A DNA stretch of 64,000 nt, taken from assembly GCF_900105065.1 (NCBI RefSeq), contig NZ_LT629749.1:2604001-2668000 (forward strand), read 5' to 3'. The notes beneath the pieces were generated by a model that saw nothing but the letters and a program-made list of their open reading frames with translations, made no database searches and had not been told where the DNA came from. This DNA is from Friedmanniella luteola. GTDB taxonomy: Bacteria > Actinomycetota > Actinomycetes > Propionibacteriales > Propionibacteriaceae. Positions 8,129 to 15,595 of this stretch are shown here, piece after piece. Both the position numbers and the translations under genes were made by a program. Each line of letters starts with the position of its first letter. Within the stretch, counting starts at the first letter, position 1.

Positions 8129-9058
8129 GTGCCACCGCGTCCACCGGCCGTCGACGCTGCCGACCTCGCCGCCTGGTGCACGAGTCAGCTCGGCAGTGCT
8201 CCGGTGACGGAGCTGTTCCGGTCCGGCCACCTGTCGGTGGTGATCGGGCTGCGCCTGGCCGACGCGCGCGAGGTCGTGGTCAAGGTGCGGCCGGCCTCGT
8301 CGCGGACCGCCGGCTGCGTCGAGGTCCAGCGGCGCCTGTTCGCCGCCGGCTACCCCTGTCCGGAGCCGCTCACGGGGGCAGCCCCGCTCGGGGACGGCGT
8401 GGCCACCGCGGAGGCGCACGTGCCCGGCGGCGACCCGCTCCCCGGCGCGGAGCACGCGGCCCGTCGCTCGGCGGAGGCGTTCGCACGGCTCATCCGGCTG
8501 GCCCCCCGGCCGGATGAGGTGCCCTCGCTGGTCCCGGTGCCGTCGTGGGCGGCGTGGGACCACGCCGGACCCGGTCCGTGGCCACGGCCCGAGGGCGTCG
8601 AGGTCGACCTCGACGCGGTCGAGGGAGCGGGATGGCTCGACCGAGCCGGCAGCCAGGCCCGTGCCCGGCTGCGCGTGGGCGGGGCCGAGGTCGTGATCGG
8701 CCACTGCGACTGGCTGGCCGACAACGTGCGGTGGCGGGGCGACGAGCTCCTGGTCGTGCACGACTGGGACAGCGCGGTCGCCGCCGACGAAGCGGTCCTC
8801 GTCGGGCTGGCCGCCGCGCTGTACTCACCGGTCAGCACGCACGCCCTGGCCACCGTCGAGGAGACCGACCGCTTCCTCGGTGCCTACCGGGACGCCCGCC
8901 CCGGCGCCCTCACCGCCCACGGGCTCGAGCGGGCGTGGGCGGCCGGCGTCTGGACACGGGCCTACGACGCGAAGGACCAGCACGTCGCCGGGCACCCGAT
9001 CACCTCGCTGTCGGAGACCGAGGCCCGCGCGCGCCTGCGCCGTGCGGGGATCGACTAG
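8129..9058 (+). CDS. APH-family phosphotransferase
   Basis: This 309-residue kinase-fold protein has VVVKVR as the N-lobe lysine strand (near residue 49), GHCDWLADNVRW as the catalytic loop (HxDWxxxN) and VHDWDSA as the metal-binding loop. Unlike the homologue at 3453, its active site is intact. The substrate could be an aminoglycoside, a sugar or another hydroxyl compound; such actinobacterial proteins rarely have proven substrates. The start is the GTG at 8129, where similarity begins; the open frame upstream runs through the divergent intergenic region. It is transcribed alone. Confidence 0.8.
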   Translation: MPPRPPAVDAADLAAWCTSQLGSAPVTELFRSGHLSVVIGLRLADAREVVVKVRPASSRTAGCVEVQRRLFAAGYPCPEPLTGAAPLGDGVATAEAHVPGGDPLPGAEHAARRSAEAFARLIRLAPRPDEVPSLVPVPSWAAWDHAGPGPWPRPEGVEVDLDAVEGAGWLDRAGSQARARLRVGGAEVVIGHCDWLADNVRWRGDELLVVHDWDSAVAADEAVLVGLAAALYSPVSTHALATVEETDRFLGAYRDARPGALTAHGLERAWAAGVWTRAYDAKDQHVAGHPITSLSETEARARLRRAGID

Positions 9059-9209
9059 CGGTCGAGCGCTCCGGACCAGCGCGGCGGGATCAGGCACGTC
9101 GGCGTCCAGACCGGCCCCACCGTCCTGGCCGGAGGGGTCGTCGTCGCGGAGTCGACGCAGACCGGGACCGACCGGCCCGGGACGGGCCGCGGGACCGGGG
9201 CGGAGGGTC

Positions 9210-9241
9210 GACCCTGCGACTGGCCGGACCCTGCGACTGGC
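9210..9241. repeat. 15-bp tandem direct repeat in the 9059-9369 intergenic region
   Basis: GACCCTGCGACTGGC occurs at 9210-9224 and again at 9227-9241 (17-bp period). It lies in a 311-bp stretch between the APH gene and the convergent SARP gene that otherwise shows no recognisable gene. A 62-residue minus frame (9055-9243) across it has no family resemblance. Confidence 0.6.
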
Positions 9242-9369
9242 AAGACGTCGGTGACGGACCGGTGCGGTCGCGATGACCGAGCCGGATTCCGGTCCGGGCG
9301 AGCGTTCGAGCACCGGGCTCCACCGGCTCGCTCGACTCCCGGGGGTGCGCCGCCGATCAGCGTCCGCGC

Positions 9370-10131
9370 TCAGAGGACCGCCATCTGGGCCCGGAGCGCC
9401 CTCAGCTCCGAGCTGGGACCGATCCCGAGCTCCCGCTGCGCCATCGCGCAGTACTGGGCGTAGGCCCGCATCGCCTCCGAGGCGTTGCCCTCCTGCAGGT
9501 GGACCTTGATGACCAGGCGGTGCGCGCTCTCGCGCAACGGCTCCCGCTCGACGATCGAGAGGGCCATCTCGAGGGCGTCCCAGCACTGGTCGTGGTGCAG
9601 CTGCCAGTCCGCCAGGCGTTCCCAGAGGTGCAGGTCCCGCTGCCGCAGACGTTCGCGCTCGAAGATCACCCAGTCCTCCGACCAGCCCGGCAGCAGTTCC
9701 CGGCCCAGCAGCTCCGCCAACCGGGCCAGCGGAGGGGCGGAAGCCGGAGAGCTGATCAGGCGGCTCTGGAGGTGCTCGAGCTCGTGCACGTCGACGCAGA
9801 CGTTGTCCGACAGACCGATCGTCTGGTCGTCGAGGCAGAGCAGCTCGGAACGCAGGCTCTGCAGTCGCCACAGCAGGGTCCGCAGGTTGCCCGCCGCTCG
9901 TTCCTCCGACACCTCGGGCCACAGCGCCGCGGCCACCTTGCGCCTCTGCAGTCGAGGTCGCAGCGCCAGGAGGGCCAGCAGCCTCTGGGTCATGGCGTGG
10001 GTGCGGAGCGTCTGGTCGGACACGGAGAGGGTCCAACCCCCGAGCAGGCCCAGCCGGCACGGCGCTCCTCGGGGCTCCGGCCACCGTGCGGACGGTGAGA
10101 ACCGGCGAGATGTGCCTGACGACGCTTCCAC
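9370..10131 (-). CDS. SARP-type transcriptional activator (winged helix + BTAD)
   Basis: This 253-residue regulator combines an OmpR-like winged helix at about residues 20-90 (RLGLLGGWTLSV, TQRLLALLALRPRLQRRKVAAALWP) with a bacterial transcriptional activation domain of TPR-like helices at about 110-245. The latter includes LLPGWSEDWVIFERERLRQ, HLWERLADWQL and a final EGNASEAMRAYAQY helix. This is the minimal small-SARP layout (DnrI and ActII-ORF4 type) without an ATPase. The GTG at 10131 is chosen because GGGAGGGG lies 5 nt before it; a TTG at 10155 is a poorer option. SARPs bind heptamers repeated every 11 bp, and such repeats lie at 10296-10324 in front of the divergent protease gene, which is its likely target. 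Confidence 0.85.
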   Translation of the reverse strand: MEASSGTSRRFSPSARWPEPRGAPCRLGLLGGWTLSVSDQTLRTHAMTQRLLALLALRPRLQRRKVAAALWPEVSEERAAGNLRTLLWRLQSLRSELLCLDDQTIGLSDNVCVDVHELEHLQSRLISSPASAPPLARLAELLGRELLPGWSEDWVIFERERLRQRDLHLWERLADWQLHHDQCWDALEMALSIVEREPLRESAHRLVIKVHLQEGNASEAMRAYAQYCAMAQRELGIGPSSELRALRAQMAVL

Positions 10132-10162
10132 GTTGCCCCTCCCGGCCGACCGCAACTCGTCG

Positions 10163-10192
10163 ATTTTCCCGGGGTCCCAACACGACTGTCAA
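10163..10192 (-). promoter_or_regulatory. sigma70-like promoter of the SARP gene
   Basis: Reading on the minus strand, TTGACA (10192-10187) and GAAAAT (10168-10163) are separated by 18 bp. This puts the transcript start about 25 nt before the GTG. The -35 is a perfect consensus, and the region is notably A/T-rich for this genome. Confidence 0.5.
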
Positions 10193-10213
10193 TCGCCGGA
10201 GTGAGGAGCGGAT

Positions 10214-10291
10214 ATGTCCAGGAATGACTGCTCCATTGTGGATCTTTTGCGTGATTCGGCTGGCCAATCGGCGGCCTCGACCAGCGTTTGA
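10214..10291 (+). CDS. possible 25-residue peptide between SARP and protease genes
   Basis: ATG at 10214 follows GAGGAG (10203-10208) at 5 nt and opens a 25-codon frame starting MSRNDCSIVDLLRDSAGQ and ending TSV. It holds one cysteine. The position beside a regulator and a cysteine protease makes a leader or substrate peptide conceivable, but there is no homology to cite and no clear promoter. It may be chance. Confidence 0.3.
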   Translation: MSRNDCSIVDLLRDSAGQSAASTSV

Positions 10292-10295
10292 CGAC

Positions 10296-10338
10296 GTGAC
10301 GCACGAGTGACAGACCCGTGACGCCCGGGGTCGAGACT
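10296..10338 (+). promoter_or_regulatory. predicted SARP operator and promoter of the protease operon
   Basis: GTGACGC (10296-10302), GTGACAG (10307-10313) and GTGACGC (10318-10324) are three direct heptamers at exactly 11-bp period (4-bp spacers). SARPs such as DnrI, ActII-ORF4 and AfsR bind this geometry, with the last heptamer 8 bp before the -10. Here GAGACT (10333-10338) sits at that distance. The predicted transcript would start near 10345 and have a leader of about 290 nt. Confidence 0.6.
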
Positions 10339-10635
10339 GACGGGAGATCCGTCCACCGGACCCCGGACCGCCGTCGGCGGTCTACCGCGCTGCAGCACTC
10401 CGGAGGTGGCCGTGCACCCAGGGCTCGCACCGAGACACCACGCCCCGGCGAGCGCGGACCGCGGACCCCCGCACCCGTCGGCGGCTCGGCTGGCACCCCG
10501 CCGGAAGGTGCTGGGCCCCCATCCTGCAGACCGTTCGAACGGGGCCCCACCCTGAGCCCTCGACGCGGACGAACACCGATCTCGGCGCCCGACGAATCGA
10601 TCAACTCGAACCACTTCAAGAAGACGGAGCATTTC

Positions 10636-13600
10636 ATGGCAGATCACAGCTATCCGCAACTCGCCGAGGTGGAGAGCGAGGTGCGCAGGTCGGGGCAGGA
10701 CGGGTCCGGGGACGCCGAGTCCTCTTCCAGCTCCACGGCACAACCGGCCGGCCGGACGGCGGCCATCACCTCGACGCGCAGCACCTCCCGGCCACGACCG
10801 CGCGTTCCCGACAGGCGGCGGGCGAGCGGTCCGACCGAGCCGATCCCTGCTCTCGTCCCGGACCCCTTCAACCAGACCCAGCTGCTGCCCCTCACGGCCG
10901 CCCCGCTCCCCAGCTTCAACCTGGTGGACGGCACGGTGGCCATCGCCACGGATCCGCAGATGCCCTTCATCCTCTTCAAGGGCTACAACCCCGACACCTG
11001 GTTCTACGCCCCCCGGTGGGGCCGGATCGCCCGAGGTCCCGACGGAGCGCCCGCCTTCCTGGTCACGAAGAAGGTGCGGAACAACCCTGACGGGTCCAAG
11101 ACGACCGTCGGCGGCGTGCTGAGCTTCATGGTCGAGCTGGTCGTGGAGCTCCCGGGGCCGGAGAACCTCCAGAAGTGGACCGACCTGATCAAGACGCTCT
11201 ACAACCTCCAGCCGAGCGCAGGGGCGTTCAACTTCCAGCCGCTCCGCCTGTCGCCCGGCAAGATGAACGTCTCGGGCCTCGACATGTACGCCCGGGAAGG
11301 GCAGGTCCTGAAGAACATCGACGTCGGCGCCTCGTCGTCGATCGGGTTCGCCATCGAGCTCAACCCCGATGGAGCCGACCACTTCGCAGCGATGCTCGGC
11401 GCCGATCCCCTGCCGTTCCCGCCGCAGGTGTCCATCATGTTCGACTTCAAGTACCAGTACCTGATCCCCCAGTGCACGATCCAGGCGACCGGGTCGAAGA
11501 AGAAGACCTACGACTACTTCTCCTGGAACGCCAAGGCGCGCGCCAGCTACTTCGGGTTGGTCAACGGCTCCTTCGACTACCAGTCGGTGCGCGCCGACCT
11601 GCGCCAGGCGCAGGCACTCGACGTGCGGGTGGTCGGCACACCGCCGGCCGGGGTCGACCAGGCGAAGCTGCTCGACTCCATCTTCGACATGTTCGTCAAG
11701 ATGGAGGTGGGTCAGTGGATCCAGCCCGATCCCAAGCCGGTGGAGACGGCCGAACCTGGCGGGTTCTTCGGTGGCGTGTCGGTGAGCATGAAGGACGTCT
11801 CGCTCTCGGACTCCGCGCAGTTCGACCAGACGCTGAGCTTCTCGAGCATCAACGAGAACCTGCACCAGGTCTCCTTCAACTTCGAGCAGCAGGTGGGCGC
11901 GCTGGATCCTCGCAAGCACCTGTTCATCGAGCAGGACGACATCAAGCTGCCCTTCAAGCTGGCCATCGGCAACTGCGACAAGGTCAAGCTCATCGCGCCG
12001 TCGGCCAGCTACACGACCGCCTCCGGGCCGCAGAACATCAACTGCCAGGCCGTCGGCGGCGACGAAGGCGGTCTGAGTGAGGGCACCATCCAGTTCACCT
12101 ACCCGCAGCGACCCACGTCAGCGCAGATCAGCCTCCTCGTGAACTTCGTGGCCCCCTTCGGGCCCGGGTACATCTACCGGCAGACCGAGCCGGTGTCCGA
12201 CACCGGTGCCGCCTTCCTGTTCGAGCCCGATCAGTTCGTGCAGCGGACCCAGCTCTTCTTCGTGATGGCCATGGAAGCGGCCGACCTGAACAGCAAGGCG
12301 CTGTTCAAGTGGGAGTGGACGCCGCCGCAGTCGGGCACCGAGTCACGCCCGAAGCTCTCGGGCTACACCCTGGTCGGTCCCGACCCCAACGGCGACCCCA
12401 ACAACCTGCCGACCTACGACCTGCAGTTCCCCTACCACCCGGACGACTGGAAGGGCGAGTCCACCCCCAAGATCCAGTACAAGATCCAGGGGCTGAGCGG
12501 GCAGTGGAAGAACAAGACCGCTGCGGGAACCATCAGCATCGGGGAGACGGCGCTCGCCGTCGACTGGGATGCGGCCGCCGCGATCGGCAGCGGGACGCTG
12601 AACGTGCCCGCCATGCTGACCAGGTCGGCCGGACCCGACCCCGCCTACCGGCAGCGACTGCGCTCCCAGTTCGGCAGGCCCGGAGCACCGCGCCGGAACG
12701 ACGCACGGGGGCCGTCAGCGCGCGCGGGCCAGGGAGCCGGTGGCTCCGGCGGCGGCGACGCGGTCGGGCACGGCAGCAACGGCGGGCGTGGCGGCGAGCA
12801 CGACGGCGACGGCGACGGCGGAGGTCGGGGGGACGGCGGCGGTGGTGGTGGCCGAGGCGGTGGTGGTGGCGGAGGCGCCGGCGGTGATCGAGCCGGCGAG
12901 GTGCCGAGCGATCGCGGGGAACCCGGCAGCTTCCTCGGTTACCTCCCCGAGCGGAGGGAACCCGACCTGCTGGCCCGGGAGAGCATCGCGCAGTTGCGGT
13001 TCATCAGCGCCGGCGCCGCCGGTCTCGCCACGACGGTGGCAGCGCCGAGCTATGACCTCCGCGACGTCGACGGGTACAGCTACATCACCCCGGTGAAGAA
13101 CCAGCTCTACTGCGGCAGCTGCGTCGCCTTCGGGACGTGCGCGGCCGTCGAGGGCACCCTGCAGGTCCGCCGGGGTGATCCTTGGCTGCAGCCCGACTTC
13201 TCCGAGGCGCACCTCTTCTACTGCCACGGAGCCAACGAGGGCCGCACCTGCGGGAACATGGTGGGCGAACCACCCAGCCCGGAGGCGAACGGCGGCTGGT
13301 GGCCGGGGGGCGCCCTGGACGCGTTCCAGTCGAGCGGTGTGGCCGACGAGTCCGACTACCCGTACGTCTCACCCTCGTCGCCCTACGACGCCACCCCGGC
13401 GTGCGCCCTCGGGCCGGACTGGCAGGGCACCACCACGACCATTGACGACTGGCAGGTCCTCGACTACGCAGAGGACATGAAGGAGTGGATCTCCTCGGAC
13501 ACGGGCGGCCCCCTCGTGGCGGCGTTCTCCGTCTACCAGGACTTCCTGGACTTCTTCAGCAACAACTCCGATCCCGACGCCATCTACCGGCGCTCCGGAG

Positions 13601-13776
13601 CAGCCGGACAGCTGCTCGGTGGGCACTGCGTGTGCGTCGTCGGGTACGACGACGCCGAGCAGTGCTGGATCTGCAAGAACAGCTGGGGTGAGTACTGGGC
13701 CAACGGTGGGTTCTTCAAGATCGGGTACGGCGAGGTGGGGATCGACGCCTACATGTGGGGGGTCGACATCTCCTGA
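10636..13776 (+). CDS. large two-part protein with C-terminal papain-like (C1A) cysteine protease
   Basis: The protein has 1046 residues. Residues about 75-680 are a beta-rich region of unrecognised type, including FYAPRWGRIARGPDG near the start and FLFEPDQFVQRTQLFF at 527-542. Residues about 696-755 are an extreme Gly/Asp/Arg linker. The last 250 residues are a papain-type protease: oxyanion Gln823, nucleophile Cys829 in YCGSCVAFG, His997 in GGHCVCVVGYDD and Asn1015 in CKNSWGEYW, all in canonical order. No signal peptide or membrane segment is visible, so it should act inside the cell or leave by another route. ATG 10636 has GGAG 6 nt upstream. It is followed by a chagasin-like inhibitor and a protein sharing its beta domain. 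The gene looks less GC-rich than its neighbours, which hints at transfer. Substrates are unknown. Confidence 0.85.
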   Translation: MADHSYPQLAEVESEVRRSGQDGSGDAESSSSSTAQPAGRTAAITSTRSTSRPRPRVPDRRRASGPTEPIPALVPDPFNQTQLLPLTAAPLPSFNLVDGTVAIATDPQMPFILFKGYNPDTWFYAPRWGRIARGPDGAPAFLVTKKVRNNPDGSKTTVGGVLSFMVELVVELPGPENLQKWTDLIKTLYNLQPSAGAFNFQPLRLSPGKMNVSGLDMYAREGQVLKNIDVGASSSIGFAIELNPDGADHFAAMLGADPLPFPPQVSIMFDFKYQYLIPQCTIQATGSKKKTYDYFSWNAKARASYFGLVNGSFDYQSVRADLRQAQALDVRVVGTPPAGVDQAKLLDSIFDMFVKMEVGQWIQPDPKPVETAEPGGFFGGVSVSMKDVSLSDSAQFDQTLSFSSINENLHQVSFNFEQQVGALDPRKHLFIEQDDIKLPFKLAIGNCDKVKLIAPSASYTTASGPQNINCQAVGGDEGGLSEGTIQFTYPQRPTSAQISLLVNFVAPFGPGYIYRQTEPVSDTGAAFLFEPDQFVQRTQLFFVMAMEAADLNSKALFKWEWTPPQSGTESRPKLSGYTLVGPDPNGDPNNLPTYDLQFPYHPDDWKGESTPKIQYKIQGLSGQWKNKTAAGTISIGETALAVDWDAAAAIGSGTLNVPAMLTRSAGPDPAYRQRLRSQFGRPGAPRRNDARGPSARAGQGAGGSGGGDAVGHGSNGGRGGEHDGDGDGGGRGDGGGGGGRGGGGGGGAGGDRAGEVPSDRGEPGSFLGYLPERREPDLLARESIAQLRFISAGAAGLATTVAAPSYDLRDVDGYSYITPVKNQLYCGSCVAFGTCAAVEGTLQVRRGDPWLQPDFSEAHLFYCHGANEGRTCGNMVGEPPSPEANGGWWPGGALDAFQSSGVADESDYPYVSPSSPYDATPACALGPDWQGTTTTIDDWQVLDYAEDMKEWISSDTGGPLVAAFSVYQDFLDFFSNNSDPDAIYRRSGAAGQLLGGHCVCVVGYDDAEQCWICKNSWGEYWANGGFFKIGYGEVGIDAYMWGVDIS

Positions 13777-13915
13777 TCCGCAGCGCCGCATCCCACCGGC
13801 ACCGCACGTCCGTGCCGGCGTGCGACATCGAGGTGGCCCGCCCGAGCACCACTCGGGCGGGCCCCGATCCTCAGGCCCAGCTCGCGGGAGCAGGTGGTCG
13901 GAAGGGGGGCCCGAC

Positions 13916-14260
13916 ATGAGCGAACTCCGGTTGGCCTGGGCTCAGCGCGGGCAGCACTTCGAGGTGAAGCCCGGGGACCTGGTGAGGGTGGCCCTCTGGG
14001 GCAACGGCACGACCGGCTTCTCCTGGTCGCCCGCCCTGCCGCCGGGGTCGGTCCTCGAGGAGGTGACCGAGAGTCAGCTGGCAGCCCAGGACCCTGCCGG
14101 GTCAGGGCCACCTCGGGTCCTCGGGTCAGGCTCGTTGACCGAGTACACCTTCCGCGCCACCCGGCCCGGCAAGGCCGACCTCGTGCTCCGCTACTGGCGT
14201 GGCGTCGAGGCGGCGGAGGACGTCATCTACCAGACGGTGATCACCGTCCGGAACCCGTGA
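13916..14260 (+). CDS. chagasin-like (MEROPS I42) cysteine protease inhibitor
   Basis: This 114-residue all-beta protein has the three inhibitory loops of chagasins. GNGTTGFSW (residues 29-37) stands for the NPTTGY/W loop, GSGSLTEYTFRA (70-81) for the middle loop and its strand, and RPGKADLVLRYWRG (83-96) for the last strand with the RPW-like loop. Family members insert these loops into the active cleft of papain-like proteases. It has no signal peptide, matching the cytosolic look of the protease 139 bp upstream, so it probably restrains that enzyme. ATG 13916 follows GGAAGGGGGG. The third gene follows 20 bp downstream, implying one operon. Confidence 0.8.
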   Translation: MSELRLAWAQRGQHFEVKPGDLVRVALWGNGTTGFSWSPALPPGSVLEEVTESQLAAQDPAGSGPPRVLGSGSLTEYTFRATRPGKADLVLRYWRGVEAAEDVIYQTVITVRNP

Positions 14261-14280
14261 ACTCGTCAGGAGGCGGAGCA

Positions 14281-15369
14281 GTGACAGCGACGACGGCAGG
14301 GGTGCGTCCCACCCGGGGACGGGCCCACCTCCACCGGCAGGACCGTCCGTTGACGGCGGCGTCGGGTTCGGGGGTGCTCAGGGGCACGTACACCTTCGAC
14401 TTCGAGTCGGGCGGCGAGGCGGCGAACCATGCGAGCGCCGACGTCTGGTGGGAGCAGCAGACCGCCGTGCAGCGGCAGCTGGTGCCCTGGAACGGCGCCG
14501 CTCTGTGCAGTCTGGGGGTGGTCGGCTACGAGCAGCTCCAGCACGACGACCTCAGCGGCCTGAGCTACAGCTCCACCCCGGTGACGGCCAACGCCGAGGG
14601 CACCAACTTCCTGCCGGACGGGGCCGTGCTCGCGGTCCGCACGCGGATGGGGAAGCTGGTGAAGGTCCAGGTCCTGAGCTACGGCTACAACCTGAGCCTG
14701 CGCTGGGAGGAGTGCCTCCCGCCCGTCCGCTACCTGCTCTGCCGGGCCACCATCGGCAGCGCGCCCGACTGGCTCGTCACCCGCTACGTCGTGGACAGCT
14801 CCTACGTCGCCCCGGACGGCAGCACCCGTGGGTGCGGGCACGCCGAGCTGGGTGCCGCCGGCGGCATCGTCGAAGGCCAGATCCCCGAGAGCGGGGGCCG
14901 GTTCCCGGCCACGGTCCGGATCAGCGTGGCGTTGGACTTCCGGCCCGAGACCGAGCTGCACGGTCTGGTGAAGGCCTTCGTCGCCGATGTGGAGTCCACC
15001 GGGGTCAACTTCTTGTTCGAACCCAACCAGGTGGTCCAGCGGACGAGGCTGCTGTTCGACCTGCGGCCCGCCGCGCTCCCGGGGGACTTCCTTCTCATCC
15101 GTTGGCAGCACACCTCGTCCGGCGTCGTGGTCGCGTCGGGGCAGCAGCTGATGGAGGGCTCCGGCCTGGCCGGACCGGGACCGGCCGACTGCGAGATCGT
15201 CTTCATCCCCGACCCCATCTCCGCCGTCGACATGTCGGTGGACATCACCGGGACGTTCCAGGGAGCTCCCCTGTCACGGTTCGCCCAGACGTTCCTGCTG
15301 TCCGAGCACGCGGTCCTCCTGCGCGCGGCCACCGACGACGGCCAGCACTACTCCTTGACCGCCGTCTGA
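14281..15369 (+). CDS. protein sharing the beta-rich domain of the upstream protease
   Basis: The protein has 362 residues and no signal peptide. The N-terminal half (about 25-150) contains AVRTRMGKLVKVQVLSYGYN, a segment type I recall from uncharacterised bacterial proteins. The C-terminal half (about 210-350) carries FLFEPNQVVQRTRLLF at 244-259, nearly the same as FLFEPDQFVQRTQLFF in the protease. The flanking strands also align (TVRISVALDF with SAQISLLVNF; LLIRWQHT with ALFKWEWT). The two proteins thus share a homologous module. GTG 14281 has AGGAGG 7 nt upstream; a GTG at 14257 overlapping the previous stop is an alternative. It is likely a structural or recognition partner of the protease. 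The function is unknown. Confidence 0.75.
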   Translation: MTATTAGVRPTRGRAHLHRQDRPLTAASGSGVLRGTYTFDFESGGEAANHASADVWWEQQTAVQRQLVPWNGAALCSLGVVGYEQLQHDDLSGLSYSSTPVTANAEGTNFLPDGAVLAVRTRMGKLVKVQVLSYGYNLSLRWEECLPPVRYLLCRATIGSAPDWLVTRYVVDSSYVAPDGSTRGCGHAELGAAGGIVEGQIPESGGRFPATVRISVALDFRPETELHGLVKAFVADVESTGVNFLFEPNQVVQRTRLLFDLRPAALPGDFLLIRWQHTSSGVVVASGQQLMEGSGLAGPGPADCEIVFIPDPISAVDMSVDITGTFQGAPLSRFAQTFLLSEHAVLLRAATDDGQHYSLTAV

Positions 15370-15595
15370 GCCGACGACTCCCGGTCCCCGACGGCTTCGA
15401 CCTGCACTCGGCGCCGTCCCGGCCGTGGCGGCGCGGCGGCTGCGGACGAGAGCGTCCGGTGCGCGTTCGTGACCCGCGACCGCCGCGGCACCGGGCCTCC
15501 CGGGCCTAGGCTCGGACCGCTGACGTCCTCGGCGGCTCCGGCCTCGCCGGACGGCCGGGTCCGCCCCGCAGCACTCGACGACGAGGAGCACGGGC

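Noticed and set aside
9055-9243. 62-residue minus frame after the APH gene
   Set aside because: There is no ribosome site, no family resemblance, and it crosses a tandem repeat.
12720-12900. GGC-rich low-complexity DNA as a mobile or repeat element
   Set aside because: It is in frame and encodes the Gly-rich linker of the protease; it is not a separate element.
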